The notes beneath the pieces are model-generated. The model had not been told where the DNA came from. It was given only the letters and a program-made list of their open reading frames with translations, and did no database searches. The position numbers were made by a program, and so were the translations under genes. DNA of 64,000 bases from contig NZ_JAOYTH010000022.1 of assembly GCF_025847205.1 (NCBI RefSeq), positions 1-64,000 of the forward strand, written 5' to 3'. The DNA comes from Pararhizobium sp. YC-54 (lineage in GTDB: Bacteria; Pseudomonadota; Alphaproteobacteria; Rhizobiales; Rhizobiaceae). This document shows positions 18,229 to 27,853 of this stretch, piece after piece. Numbering within the stretch: the first letter of the stretch is position 1; every line of letters starts with the position of its first letter.

Positions 18229-19548
18229 TCAGGCATCGGGCCTTTTCTTGCACTCCGAAGCCGTGACTGTCTTGCACTCTGGTACCGTTTTCTGTCGGCC
18301 GCCGCTGGTCGGCCCTAGCGCCTCGAGCTGGCTCCCGTAATTGTCACGGGTATCGGCATCGACCACGGCGACGGGAGCTGCCAGCAGCAGCCCGGCAGCG
18401 TTTCCGGCCGCGGCGGCCGTGCCTGTCGTGGCTGCGAGAATTTTGTCACCGAGACCCACATGGCTGTCGGTCAGCGTCTGGCCGTCGGAGATGCGCGCAC
18501 CGATGAGGCGGACGATCTCCGGCGATTCCGCGAACTTTCCATGATTGAGCCTGTCGCCCGCCTTCACCTTGGTGAGGTCGATGACAGTGATCTTGTTGTC
18601 GGCGAGTTCCTGCTTATAAGGCTCCGTTTCGGGATTGATGGAACCGAGGCGCGCGACATCGCCCCAGACGCGGCGCGAGACAGCCAGCGCCTTGTCGTCG
18701 CGGGAGACGAATAAAGTGAACTGCGGATGAGGGTCGCCCATGTCGACGATCTGCGAACGGAAGACGTCGACGTCCACATCGGGAGCCGCAAGCATCACAT
18801 TCTTGAACTTTACCGGAAGGCTGCCGTTGCGGATCGCCATCTGCCGCAGCGCCTCGAGCGTCAGCCAGTTGCCCATAGAGTGGGCCAGAATGGAGACTTC
18901 CTTCACCTCGCGGTCGTTCGCAAGGTACTGGAACATCGTCTCGAGCGCGTTGCGCGTGTAGTTGGTGCTTTCGCGGTCATATCCGTATGCCAGAAGGTTG
19001 CCACGGGACGGCCAGGTGATGAGGATCGGCGCGCTTTTAACGCGGGTATCGTTGACGATCTGCGCGAAGCGATAGACGGAGTCTTCGAACTTCGTATTGA
19101 AGCCGTGGATGAACACCAGCACGCTGCCATCCGGGCTTTTTCGGACGGAGGTGCTCAGCCAGCTCTTGGCCGCGTCGACGCTGAGTTCGTCCGCCTTGAG
19201 CGTGGCGAAGTCGGTTGCCGGATTGGATGGCAGCTTCTTCGGCCAGGACACTTCGCCGACCTTGCGCTTCCCCTCCGGCGGAATCGAAACGGTGATCTCG
19301 GCGAAGGTTGGTTTCCGCGCCCGCTCACCCGTGAACATCTGGCCGGGAACGGTCGAGCGCGCGCGCGTCGTCGCGATCAGCATGTCGACCTTGTTCGATT
19401 GCGGGGCCGTGTCGGCCACGGGTGTCAGCACGTCCTTCGGATGGCCGCCACAGCCCGACACGACGGCGAGCATGCTGCACAGAAGCAGCCGCTGGAACCA
19501 TGTGAGAGAAAGATGACTATCATGCCCGTTGCTGCGATGTTCGTTCAT
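18229..19548 (-). CDS. Lipoprotein alpha/beta hydrolase, DUF900 family
   Basis: 439 residues. The N-terminus has a lipobox-like LAVVSGC, so it is likely anchored as a lipoprotein. The hydrolase core has the oxyanion HGFN in VLVFIHGFNTKFED, the nucleophile elbow ILAHSMGNW and DUF900-type KFKNVMLAAPDVDVDVF. An Ala-rich segment near residue 385 (AATTGTAAAAGNAAGLLLAA) could be a second membrane contact. The C-terminus ends in a Cys-containing polar tail. It is divergent from the DUF3604 operon; the shared 460-bp region carries two copies of the island's 19-bp palindrome. The substrate is unknown. Confidence 0.88.
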   Translation of the reverse strand: MNEHRSNGHDSHLSLTWFQRLLLCSMLAVVSGCGGHPKDVLTPVADTAPQSNKVDMLIATTRARSTVPGQMFTGERARKPTFAEITVSIPPEGKRKVGEVSWPKKLPSNPATDFATLKADELSVDAAKSWLSTSVRKSPDGSVLVFIHGFNTKFEDSVYRFAQIVNDTRVKSAPILITWPSRGNLLAYGYDRESTNYTRNALETMFQYLANDREVKEVSILAHSMGNWLTLEALRQMAIRNGSLPVKFKNVMLAAPDVDVDVFRSQIVDMGDPHPQFTLFVSRDDKALAVSRRVWGDVARLGSINPETEPYKQELADNKITVIDLTKVKAGDRLNHGKFAESPEIVRLIGARISDGQTLTDSHVGLGDKILAATTGTAAAAGNAAGLLLAAPVAVVDADTRDNYGSQLEALGPTSGGRQKTVPECKTVTASECKKRPDA

Positions 19549-19672
19549 CAGTTCTGGTCCCCTAGCGTCCGGACGAGCGTCTCCCTAGGTATTCCGCTCG
19601 GTTCTTCACGCGAACCTCCCATAGTCAGCGTAAGACTGGGCGCACTATGCAGATGCGATCTAAAAACGGGGA

Positions 19673-19691
19673 GTATGTTACTGTAACCTAC
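19673..19691. promoter_or_regulatory. 19-bp palindrome, copy 1 (DUF900 side)
   Basis: GTATGTTACTGTAACCTAC: two 9-bp arms around a central T, one mismatch from perfect symmetry. It is about 130 bp upstream of the DUF900 start. Three further copies of the same pattern occur at 19881, 30610 and 31000, all in intergenic DNA of the same island. Confidence 0.7.
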
Positions 19692-19880
19692 ATGCCTTTC
19701 GGCTCGCAGCTACCCCGCCAGCAGTCCACGATATCCTGTCAGATTCCACGCAAAACGTCCAAAACAGCGCGCGCCGGGCCATGCGAGGTGCAATGGTCGA
19801 AAATAGCCGCGTCAAATGAATTTCACTCGTCAGCGAGACTCCGGAGCGGGCGCGTCCTCGTATGGGGTCGAATGCGGGAT

Positions 19881-19899
19881 GTAGATTACAGTTACACCC
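19881..19899. promoter_or_regulatory. 19-bp palindrome, copy 2 (DUF3604 side)
   Basis: GTAGATTACAGTTACACCC matches the pattern of copies 1, 3 and 4 with weaker symmetry. Its centre is about 119 bp upstream of the DUF3604 start, mirroring the distance of copy 1 from the DUF900 gene. The two copies together suggest one regulator controlling both divergent transcripts. Confidence 0.6.
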
Positions 19900-20008
19900 T
19901 TTCGGATTTTCCGGGCAGTGCTAACCTCTCGTCTCCTTCAATCTGTCGACGCGCCCCGACTTGTCTGCGCCGCAGGCGGAAGCAACCGATCATCAGGGAG
20001 TGACGCTC

Positions 20009-21982
20009 ATGCAGGAAGTGACTATCTGGCGTAGAAAACGGCCTCTGACGAAGCTCGCGATCGTGGCGTTGCTTGCGTCGGGAGTGTCCCACCAGACATG
20101 GGCGCAGGACGGCGTTCACACCGACATCGGCGACATCGACCAGACCACAGGCGAAAGCGTCTTTCCAAAGAAGCGACCCTATTCTCCCTGGGCAGGCCGA
20201 AACTTCCCGATGCGGCCGCTGTTCGGCGACACGCATCTGCATACCGCCCTCTCCTTCGATGCCGGCGCTGCGGGTGCAAGGATCGGGCCGCGCGAAGCCT
20301 ATCGGTTTGCCAAGGGCGAGGAGATAACCGCCTCCAGCCAGCAACCCGTCAAGCTCTCGCGCCCGTTGGATTTCCTCGTGGTGACCGACCATTCCGACAA
20401 TCTCGGCTTCTTCTCGGACTTCATCGCTGGCAAGCCGGAGATCCTGCAGAACGACATGGCCCGGAACTGGTACAACATGATCCAGGACGGCAAAGGGGCT
20501 GCGGCGGCCTACGACATCGTCATGACGTTCTCTCAAGGCAAGTTTCCCGAAGACATCCTGTATGCGCCGGGTTCTCCCGCCTACCGCTCGACGTGGCAGA
20601 GCATCATCGACGCGGCCGAGGAGGCCAACGAGCCGGGGCGTTTCACAGCCTTGATCGGCTATGAATGGACATCGCTTTCCAAGGGCAACAATCTGCACCG
20701 CAACGTGATCTTCAGGGACAACGGCGACAAGGCCGCGATGATCGAGCCGTACACAACGCAGCCTCCCCTTGGAAGCAACAACCCTCGGGACCTTTGGAAG
20801 TGGCTGGCGAACTACGAGGACAAGACGGGCGGCCAGGCGTTGGCGATCGCCCACAACGGCAACCTTAGCAACGGGACGATGTTCCCCATCGTCGAATCAT
20901 TCACAGGGAAGCAGATCGATCGGGAGTACGCCGAGCAGCGTGCCCGATGGGAGGTGCTCTACGAAGCAACCCAGATGAAGGGAGACGGGGAGACGCATCC
21001 CCTGCTCTCGCCGAACGACGAGTTCGCCAGCTTCGAGCGTTGGGACAAGGGCAACCTTGATCTCAGCGAGAAGAAAACGCCGGAAATGCTTGAGTTCGAG
21101 TACGCCCGTTCGGCTCTGCAGAACGGCCTCAAGCTCGAAGACAAGCTTGGCGTCAATCCCTACAAGTTCGGGCTCGTTGGCAGCACCGATTCCCACACAG
21201 CGCTTTCGACCGCCGATGACGACAACTTCTGGGGCAAGACGGGGGCCTCGGAACCGAGCGCACAACGGGCGGGGCATCCGTTCATGCAGAACAAGCAGCT
21301 TAGCCTCAGCATCATGGGCTGGGAGCAGACGTCTTCAGGGTATGCCGCGGTCTGGGCGCAGGAGAACACGCGCGCGTCGATCTTCGACGCCATGAAGCGG
21401 CGTGAGACCTATGCGACGACGGGACCACGCATGGCCGTCCGCTTCTTCGGGGGCTTCGACTTTGACGAAGCGGACGCCAAGGGCCGCAGCCCGGCAATCA
21501 CTGGCTACACCAAGGGCGTGCCGATGGGCGGCGATATCGGCCCGGCCGCTGATGGAAAGGTCCCGACATTCCTGGTGGCGGCCCTCAAGGATCCGATCGG
21601 CGCGAACCTCGACCGCTACCAGATCGTGAAGGGCTGGCTGGACGCTCAGGGAGCGGTGCATGAAAAGATCTATGACGTCGCCTGGTCCGATGATCGCAAG
21701 CCGGGGTCGGACGGCAAGCTTCCTGCGGTCGGGAACACCGTCGACGTCGCCAACGCCACCTTTACCAACACGATCGGCGCATCGGAACTGATCGCCTACT
21801 GGAAGGACCCGGAGTTCGATCCCGCCCAGAAGGCTTTCTACTACGGGCGCGTGATCGAGATTCCAACCCCGCGCTGGACGGCATATGACGCGAAGTACTT
21901 CGGAGTCACGATGCCGCCGGAAGTGCGCATGGAGACCACGGAACGGGCATACACGTCACCGATTTGGTACAATCCCTCCTGA
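20009..21982 (+). CDS. Exported DUF3604-family protein (PHP-like metal hydrolase candidate)
   Basis: 657 residues from the ATG at 20009, chosen for its AGGGAG ribosome binding site and the signal peptide (LAIVALLASGVSHQTWAQ) that begins there. His/Asp clusters recall PHP-superfamily metal sites: GDTHLHTALSFDAG near residue 73, VVTDHSDNLGF near 125, AIAHNGNLSNG near 280 and GSTDSHTALS near 391. The domain family has no established reaction. It is the first gene of an apparent operon with a periplasmic parvulin and a HupE/UreJ-like protein, which may fold it and supply metal. A palindrome copy lies in its promoter region. Confidence 0.9.
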   Translation: MQEVTIWRRKRPLTKLAIVALLASGVSHQTWAQDGVHTDIGDIDQTTGESVFPKKRPYSPWAGRNFPMRPLFGDTHLHTALSFDAGAAGARIGPREAYRFAKGEEITASSQQPVKLSRPLDFLVVTDHSDNLGFFSDFIAGKPEILQNDMARNWYNMIQDGKGAAAAYDIVMTFSQGKFPEDILYAPGSPAYRSTWQSIIDAAEEANEPGRFTALIGYEWTSLSKGNNLHRNVIFRDNGDKAAMIEPYTTQPPLGSNNPRDLWKWLANYEDKTGGQALAIAHNGNLSNGTMFPIVESFTGKQIDREYAEQRARWEVLYEATQMKGDGETHPLLSPNDEFASFERWDKGNLDLSEKKTPEMLEFEYARSALQNGLKLEDKLGVNPYKFGLVGSTDSHTALSTADDDNFWGKTGASEPSAQRAGHPFMQNKQLSLSIMGWEQTSSGYAAVWAQENTRASIFDAMKRRETYATTGPRMAVRFFGGFDFDEADAKGRSPAITGYTKGVPMGGDIGPAADGKVPTFLVAALKDPIGANLDRYQIVKGWLDAQGAVHEKIYDVAWSDDRKPGSDGKLPAVGNTVDVANATFTNTIGASELIAYWKDPEFDPAQKAFYYGRVIEIPTPRWTAYDAKYFGVTMPPEVRMETTERAYTSPIWYNPS

Positions 21983-22052
21983 TCGCTGCGGTTGATTTAG
22001 AAAAGGGTCGCGGCGGCAAGCCGTGGCCCGCCAAGACAGGAGGCACGGCATC

Positions 22053-22937
22053 ATGGTCGCCGGGAAAATTCTCAGGGAACCGCTTCTTCATTTCCTGATC
22101 GCAGGGGTCGTCATATTCGCGGCCTATTCGGCCATGGACGGTTCGCCTGCCTCTGAAGACAGACGCTCCATAGAGGTTGGAAACGGGCAGCTCGCTCAGT
22201 TGTTCGAGACCTTCTCCCGGACGTGGCAGCGCCCGCCGACGGAAGCCGAACTCAACGCTCTTATCGAAGGATATGTGAAGGAGGAGGTGTTCTACCGGGA
22301 GGGCCAGGAGATGGGCCTGGATCAGGACGACGCCATCTTCCGCCGCCGCATGCAGCAGAAGCTCGAATTCCTGCTGGAGCCACGTGCGGAAGAACTCACG
22401 CCGACCAGCGACGAGCTGGCTGCCTACTTCAAGGCGCACTCGGGCAGGTACGATCAGCCCGCAAAGCTCTCCTTCCATCAGATATTCTTCAACAGCCCGC
22501 GCCCTGGCGATGATCGCGAACTGGCGGCCAGGACGGCGATCGCCAGTTTTGCTGACCGCAAGGATGATGATTGGACGGAAATGCTCGGGGACGCCACCAC
22601 GCTGCCGTCCGGCATGGATCTGACCGATACAAAGGAGATCACAGCGGTGTTCGGCCATGATTTCGTCGTCGGTGTCTTGTCCGCATCTGAGGGGCGATGG
22701 TCCGGCCCGTTCCGGTCGGCCTACGGCATTCATCTGGTCTACATCGACCGGAAGATCGTCGCCAGCCCCGCTGCCCTTCCTGATGTCCTGCAGAAAGTGC
22801 AATCCGACTGGGAGAGCGATCGGCGCAGGGAGTTTGCCGAGAAGCGCTACGCCGAGATGAAAAGCAAGTACAACATCACGATATCAAAGCCAGCGGACGA
22901 GGCGGCGACTGTGATCAACACCTCCGGTGTCAAATGA
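22053..22937 (+). CDS. Membrane-anchored parvulin-type peptidyl-prolyl isomerase
   Basis: 294 residues from the ATG at 22053, 9 bp after a perfect AGGAGG; a GTG 30 bp upstream is less likely. One N-terminal transmembrane helix (LLHFLIAGVVIFAAYSAM) anchors a periplasmic chaperone region with SurA/PrsA-like helices (RPPTEAELNALIEGYVKEEVFYREG) and a C-terminal rotamase domain ending SGPFRSAYGIHLVYI. It lies between the DUF3604 gene and a HupE/UreJ-like gene whose start overlaps its stop by ATGA. The likely role is folding of the exported partner proteins. Confidence 0.9.
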   Translation: MVAGKILREPLLHFLIAGVVIFAAYSAMDGSPASEDRRSIEVGNGQLAQLFETFSRTWQRPPTEAELNALIEGYVKEEVFYREGQEMGLDQDDAIFRRRMQQKLEFLLEPRAEELTPTSDELAAYFKAHSGRYDQPAKLSFHQIFFNSPRPGDDRELAARTAIASFADRKDDDWTEMLGDATTLPSGMDLTDTKEITAVFGHDFVVGVLSASEGRWSGPFRSAYGIHLVYIDRKIVASPAALPDVLQKVQSDWESDRRREFAEKRYAEMKSKYNITISKPADEAATVINTSGVK

Positions 22938-23911
22938 TCAGGCTCGTCGTCTTCGTTCTCGCTTGCCTGTTCGCGATCCCAGCGCAGGCGCACGAACTGC
23001 GGCCAGCCTTCCTGCAGATCGACGAAGTGGCTCCCGAGCAATATGCGGTCACGTGGAAGGTGCCTGCGCGTGGCGAACTCAGAATGGCGCTCTACGTCCA
23101 TTTTCCGGCAACGTGCAGGCAGGTGTCCGAACCTGTCGAAGGGTACATCGATACGGCCCATGTCAGCCGCTGGCGCGTAAGCTGCGACGGAGGCCTGACG
23201 AACCAGACGGTCTCGATCGACGGACTGACATCGACCTACACGGACGCGCTCGCCAGGATCGTCAACCTCGACGGAACGATCCAAACGAGCCGGATCTCGC
23301 CCAAATCTCCGAAGATGGTCGTGGCGGAGCGGCCGACCGCGCTTGCGACGGCCGGCACCTATTTCTCGCTGGGTGTCGAGCACATCCTGCTCGGCTTCGA
23401 TCATCTGCTGTTCGTCCTTGCACTGCTCCTGCTCATCCGCGATTTGCGCTCGCTGCTCCTGACGATCACCGCGTTCACCGCCGCGCATTCCGTCACGCTT
23501 GCCTTTTCCGCACTCGGGATCGCGGCAGCCCCACAGCCGCCCGTCGAGGCGCTCATTGCGCTCAGCATCATGTTCGTCGCCTCCGAGATCATCCGGGGTA
23601 GCCAGGGCAATCTCTCCGGCCGCTATCCGTGGCTGGTCAGCTTCCTGTTCGGACTTCTTCACGGCTTCGGTTTCGGTGGCGCCCTGCGCGAGATCGGGCT
23701 GCCGCAGAAGGACGTGCCGCTGGCTCTGCTCACCTTCAACCTTGGCGTCGAGGCAGGTCAGCTCGTCTTCGTCGGCGTGACGTTGCTGGCCGTTGCCTGC
23801 ATCAGGCTGCGGCCTGTCGTCAACGTTGCCCGTGTGCGGCTGTTGCTGGCGTACTTCATCGGCACTGTTTCGGCGTTCTGGTTTGTCCAGCGCCTGGCAG
23901 GTTTCGCATGA
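22934..23911 (+). CDS. HupE/UreJ-like membrane protein
   Basis: 325 residues. A signal peptide (LVVFVLACLFAIPAQA) and a soluble periplasmic domain of about 130 residues precede six or so transmembrane helices. The membrane part has the HupE/UreJ_2 hallmarks GVEHILLGFDHLLFVLAL, AFTAAHSVTLAF, FGLLHGFGFGGAL and FNLGVEAGQL, whose His residues may bind nickel, cobalt or another metal. ATGA overlap with the parvulin gene shows translational coupling. In this operon a role in metal supply or export is plausible but unproven. Confidence 0.88.
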   Translation: MIRLVVFVLACLFAIPAQAHELRPAFLQIDEVAPEQYAVTWKVPARGELRMALYVHFPATCRQVSEPVEGYIDTAHVSRWRVSCDGGLTNQTVSIDGLTSTYTDALARIVNLDGTIQTSRISPKSPKMVVAERPTALATAGTYFSLGVEHILLGFDHLLFVLALLLLIRDLRSLLLTITAFTAAHSVTLAFSALGIAAAPQPPVEALIALSIMFVASEIIRGSQGNLSGRYPWLVSFLFGLLHGFGFGGALREIGLPQKDVPLALLTFNLGVEAGQLVFVGVTLLAVACIRLRPVVNVARVRLLLAYFIGTVSAFWFVQRLAGFA

Positions 23912-23913
23912 TA

Positions 23914-23936
23914 GTAACGGGAGGTCGCGCCGTTAC
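23914..23936. promoter_or_regulatory. Inverted repeat upstream of the outer membrane protein gene
   Basis: GTAACGG (23914-23920) and CCGTTAC (23930-23936) are perfect 7-bp arms around a 9-nt spacer, immediately after the HupE-like stop. It could be the operon terminator (no T run) or a site related to the GTAAC-containing palindromes, though here the half-sites point the opposite way. Confidence 0.4.
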
Positions 23937-24036
23937 AACAAAGGTGATACCCGACCTAGATATACTTTTGTCGGCACATCTCTATCATCGGCACGCACCA
24001 CCTCCGGCAGTCCCGGAATCAAACAACGGAGTGCAC

Positions 24037-24825
24037 ATGAAAATCATTGGCAACGAATACCGATACCTTGGACTGGCATTGGCCCTCGCCACGGCTACCC
24101 CTGTGGTCGCGGCTGACGAAACTTCTGTCATCGGGGCGGCTCCCGTTGACAGCGGCTGGAAGTACCAGGTGGCGCTCGACGGATGGTTCACCGCCCTGGA
24201 CGGCAGTATCGGCGTCCGCGGTCTTCCCGCAGCGGACGTGAATGTATCGGCACTTGATGCCATCGAGCACCTTGAGGGCGTGTTCGCGGGGTCCTTCCAG
24301 GCGACAGGCGATAGCTGGCTACTCTATTCCGATTTCATGTGGTCGAAGATTTCAGCCGATGCGGATGTCGGTCCCTTTGGCGGCAATGTGGGTTTCGAGC
24401 AGGAGCAGATCCTGTTCACCGGCCTCGTCGGCTACGAGCTTCCGGTGAATGTCGACAACATGGAGCTCTACGCGACAGGCGGCCTGCGCTATCAAAAATA
24501 CAAAGTCGACATATCCATCGACCCCGTCTTCTTTCCGGGGACCGACCGCAGCGGATCGCAAAGCTGGGTCGATCCGATCGTCGGGATGGCGCTGCACTAC
24601 GACATCAACGACCGATGGTTCGTCGACGTGATGGCCGATGTCGGCGGCTTCGGCATCGCTTCGGACATCACCCTGCAGGGAACCGCAACGGTGGGCTACA
24701 ACTGGACTGACACGATCTCGTCGTCCTTCGGCTACCGGGCGCTCTACACCGACCATCAGGACGGCGGCTTCCGGTACGACGCAACACAGCATGGTCTGTT
24801 CACTCGGTTGTCGTTCAACTTCTAG
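24037..24825 (+). CDS. Outer membrane beta-barrel protein
   Basis: 262 residues from the ATG at 24037. A signal peptide (YLGLALALATATPVVAADE) is followed by alternating amphipathic strands rich in aromatic girdle residues and a terminal Phe (LSFNF), the classic outer membrane insertion signal. Segments such as ELYATGGLRYQKYKVDI and GYNWTDTISSSFGYRALYTD resemble small porin-like/OmpA-type barrels. The longer upstream in-frame extension overlaps the HupE-like gene and is rejected. It lies 125 bp after that gene and probably provides an outer membrane function for the same island. Confidence 0.85.
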   Translation: MKIIGNEYRYLGLALALATATPVVAADETSVIGAAPVDSGWKYQVALDGWFTALDGSIGVRGLPAADVNVSALDAIEHLEGVFAGSFQATGDSWLLYSDFMWSKISADADVGPFGGNVGFEQEQILFTGLVGYELPVNVDNMELYATGGLRYQKYKVDISIDPVFFPGTDRSGSQSWVDPIVGMALHYDINDRWFVDVMADVGGFGIASDITLQGTATVGYNWTDTISSSFGYRALYTDHQDGGFRYDATQHGLFTRLSFNF

Positions 24826-24863
24826 GACAGAGCGACCATAGGTTCCAAGGCCGTGGGTTGCGC

Positions 24864-25904
24864 CTACACCTCCGGCGGCTCCGCACGGCATCGGTCGAAC
24901 ACCTGGCCCAATTCCGTTGCATCCACACAATCATGCGCTCCGATAGCGATGATGCAGGTTCGCGGGACCTGGCCATTCCATTCGTCCGCGACTGCAATAT
25001 CCACCCGCTTGCCGACAACTTGAAGGATGACCCGGCGGCCCGGTTCTTCGCCGACATGAACGACGCCTTTGCATCGATAGATGCTGGCAGGCAGCTTGCG
25101 CACCGCCTCCCGCAAGGCTTCCAGAGAAAGAGGCATTGCCGTCTCATAACTCCATGTGCCGAAGCGCTCTGCGTGGTTCTCTCGGCGATAATGAAGGCGA
25201 TGCCCACAATTGTGATCGCTGCAGTTGGGAGAATGATCGAAGTCCTCGACCGGAGGAGCGACGCCGAGTTGCATGGGATCAAACCGACCGACTGATAGCA
25301 GGATCTCCAGCGGCACATTCCCGTGGGACGCCTGAACGAGACGACAACGGTGGAAGCGTTCATCAAGCCATGCCTTGATCCGTTCAATCTCCTCCGTGGC
25401 GACAAGATCGACTTTGTTGAGAATGAGCATGTCTGCGAATGCCACTTGGCGAAGTTTCAGTTCCATCAGTTCGGGTGCCGCGAATACCTGCTCCGCGTCA
25501 ATGACACACATGATGCTATCCAATCGGATGCGATTGCGCATGTTCTCGTCCATAAAGGTGAGTGCGATCCCAGACGGGTCGGCCACTCCACTGGCCTCGA
25601 GCAGTATGTATTCGGGCTGTTCGGCACGCGTCATCACCTGCATCACCGCGGCGACGAGATCGTCGCGAATATTGCAGCAGACGCAGCCATTGGCGAGATT
25701 GATGACATCCCCCTCGCTTTCGATGCCGAGGACAAGCTCGGCATCGATGTTGATCGAACCGAAGTCATTCACCAGCACCGCGACCCGTAGGCCGTGATCG
25801 CCCGTAAGAATGCGGTTCAAAAGCGTGGTTTTGCCTGCCCCGAGAAATCCGGTCAGGACTGTAAGGGGGATGGCTTCCATGCCGGACTGGTCGGTGAACG
25901 TCAT
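24864..25904 (-). CDS. CobW/COG0523-family metallochaperone GTPase
   Basis: 346 residues from the ATG at 25904 with an AAGGA ribosome binding site. It has the G1 loop GFLGAGKTT at 19-27, the family's metal motif CVCC at 74-77, the switch ASGVADP, and NKVD. A His/Cys-rich linker (SPNCSDHNCGHRLHYRRENH near 228-247) precedes the CobW C-terminal domain with KGVVHV. Such GTPases insert or traffic zinc, cobalt or iron. It follows the Tat-exported metallo-hydrolase gene in the same direction (52 bp), suggesting metal delivery to that or other metalloproteins of the island. Confidence 0.9.
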   Translation of the reverse strand: MTFTDQSGMEAIPLTVLTGFLGAGKTTLLNRILTGDHGLRVAVLVNDFGSINIDAELVLGIESEGDVINLANGCVCCNIRDDLVAAVMQVMTRAEQPEYILLEASGVADPSGIALTFMDENMRNRIRLDSIMCVIDAEQVFAAPELMELKLRQVAFADMLILNKVDLVATEEIERIKAWLDERFHRCRLVQASHGNVPLEILLSVGRFDPMQLGVAPPVEDFDHSPNCSDHNCGHRLHYRRENHAERFGTWSYETAMPLSLEALREAVRKLPASIYRCKGVVHVGEEPGRRVILQVVGKRVDIAVADEWNGQVPRTCIIAIGAHDCVDATELGQVFDRCRAEPPEV

Positions 25905-25956
25905 CTCGATTTCCTTCCGGAGTTTCGCCGCCGAGGTTGTGTTGCGATTACCGGCC

Positions 25957-27435
25957 CTATTTCGCCGCCTCGATGACATCGATGATTGCCTGAACCTCCG
26001 CAGCCTTGGTGGAGAGCTTCGCCTGTGCCATTTTTGCCTTCTTAAGAACTATTTCGCGGACATCGATCGTGAAGTCTTGCGGGAAATTCGGCTGCGGCTC
26101 GCGATAGACGTCGGGCGGATAGTACTTCTTCGGGTCGATCTCCCGATCGCGGACGGCCTGCTCCTGCACGTTGGCGACGGTATGCCGTGGATTTGGAAAT
26201 TTGACCTCCAGATTTGTCGGGCTGAGGTCGAACAGGCCGATGGCTTCTCTCGGGCTCGGACGAGCCATGTTGCCCGCTTCGGGGAGCGCGGCCTTGCGAG
26301 TCCAGACCGCGTCCTTGGTGACGTTGACGACCACGATGTCGGGCGCGCCGAACTGGAACAATCCGCTATAGTGGACGCGGATCCCGGCCGTGATCTCCGG
26401 GATCAATTCCTCATCGTAGCTGACATGCGTGACCATCGCCAGGCGTGGCTGGATCTTGTCGAACATGTAACCGACCGCGTAATGCGGGCTGTGTGCCTGA
26501 TCGATCGTGTTTTGGGCCATGATCGGTGGCATGCCAAACTTCAACGCCTGGAGGTTCGCCACGTCTGGCTGCACCTCGGTCACGAAGACATCCACCCCCT
26601 TCGCCAGTTCCAGCGACAGTTCGTCCGGCCGCCCGTCGCCCGTCCAGACGAACGACAGCCCGTTCCAGTCGAGCCTGTAGGCCGAGGCACCGTCTTTCGT
26701 GTGCGCGCGCCGCCAATGGCGGATGACGACGCCATCCTTGTCGTAGCAGATGCCGTTGTCGTCGCGGAAGTCGAACTCGTTGACCTCGATCTCGTAGCCA
26801 TCGCCGATCGGGAGGGCGTTGAAAGAATCCGTGTGCCAATAGGTCATCATCTTCATGCCTTCGATCATGTGCTTGATGCCGTCCTTGGGCGACCGGCCCG
26901 ATGGCCCGTGGACGCGCAGCGGCTTCCAACGCCCCATCCAGGGGGCAAAGGCGTAGAGATACGGAAGGTCCGCGTAGTGATCGACATGGAGATGGGTGAA
27001 GAAGATATCGTTGACCGTCTGCAACGGCACGGCCATCGCGATGATGTTGCGCATGCAGCCGGAGCCGAAATCAAAGAAGAACCGGTTGCCGTTCCCAAGT
27101 TCGACCATGATGCAGGTGCCAGCCTGCGTCTTCGTGACCGGAATCGGCGTACTGCCGATGAAGGATATCCGCATCTCGTCGGGGCCGATCGGTTCCTGAC
27201 CTGGGTAGTAGATGTTGTTGCTGACGAGATAGGGTGTCGGCCGGTAGTAGGGCGGTAGCGTGATGCCGCCACTGGGCACGCCGCCGTAAGGGTTCTTCAC
27301 CGTTGCAGTTTCTTCTCGCGCCTGCGCCGATGCCGCTGCGGTCGTCGACAGAGCTGCAGCTCCGGCCAGACCCGCTGTCTTGAGGGCATCGCGGCGGGTC
27401 ATGCGCCGCTGACCAGCGTCTGTTTCATCTGCCAT
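25957..27435 (-). CDS. Tat-exported metallo-beta-lactamase-fold hydrolase
   Basis: 492 residues with a GAGGAG ribosome binding site. A twin-arginine signal (MTRRDALKTAGLAGAAALS) ends near ASAQA. The metal-binding motif HLHVDH lies at 148-153, with further ligands in TGDGRPD and the C-terminal half. The core is longer than a typical beta-lactamase and resembles large Tat-secreted MBL proteins, a group that includes GntH-type annotations; that specific function is not supported by anything else here. A metal-handling GTPase gene follows. Confidence 0.87.
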   Translation of the reverse strand: MADETDAGQRRMTRRDALKTAGLAGAAALSTTAAASAQAREETATVKNPYGGVPSGGITLPPYYRPTPYLVSNNIYYPGQEPIGPDEMRISFIGSTPIPVTKTQAGTCIMVELGNGNRFFFDFGSGCMRNIIAMAVPLQTVNDIFFTHLHVDHYADLPYLYAFAPWMGRWKPLRVHGPSGRSPKDGIKHMIEGMKMMTYWHTDSFNALPIGDGYEIEVNEFDFRDDNGICYDKDGVVIRHWRRAHTKDGASAYRLDWNGLSFVWTGDGRPDELSLELAKGVDVFVTEVQPDVANLQALKFGMPPIMAQNTIDQAHSPHYAVGYMFDKIQPRLAMVTHVSYDEELIPEITAGIRVHYSGLFQFGAPDIVVVNVTKDAVWTRKAALPEAGNMARPSPREAIGLFDLSPTNLEVKFPNPRHTVANVQEQAVRDREIDPKKYYPPDVYREPQPNFPQDFTIDVREIVLKKAKMAQAKLSTKAAEVQAIIDVIEAAK

Positions 27436-27616
27436 GACGTGTTCTCCTCAATTTGCTCATCCGGGCTCATCGGCTGCACGAAATGGTGGCAGGCGGGTGG
27501 CCGAGAAGCGCCGATGCACGCGAGCATCCTCATCCGCTGGACCCCGCACCTCAAAAGGGAAAGTTCGCTTGTCGCCGATGGCCGCCGAGAACTCACCCGG
27601 CGGCCACACAGTCAGG

Positions 27617-27853
27617 TCAGCAGTTGTAGACGCCGTTCGCGCATCTCACCACGGTACGCCGGACAACCCGTCGCGTCGTCCGGCGCGCAACGCCGGCGAC
27701 GCTGACAGGCGTGAGCGGGCGGCCGACGCGGGCCTCCGCGCTCGAGACGAAGCCGGACACGCCGGGGAACGAGACCCGTTCGCCCGCTTCAAGGCCGAAC
27801 AGGCCGACGACCACTGCCAGCAATGCTATCTTCAGTTTCCGGGACGGGTTCAT
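27617..27853 (-). CDS. Small secreted basic protein
   Basis: 78 residues. It has an N-terminal signal-like helix (LKIALLAVVVGLFGLEAG) and an Arg-rich tail (ARRTTRRVVRRTVVRCANG-VYNC) with two Cys. Its ATG overlaps the DUF2092 stop (ATGA), so it is translationally coupled to that gene. No family was recognised; possibly a small envelope or outer-membrane-associated protein. Confidence 0.7.
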   Translation of the reverse strand: MNPSRKLKIALLAVVVGLFGLEAGERVSFPGVSGFVSSAEARVGRPLTPVSVAGVARRTTRRVVRRTVVRCANGVYNC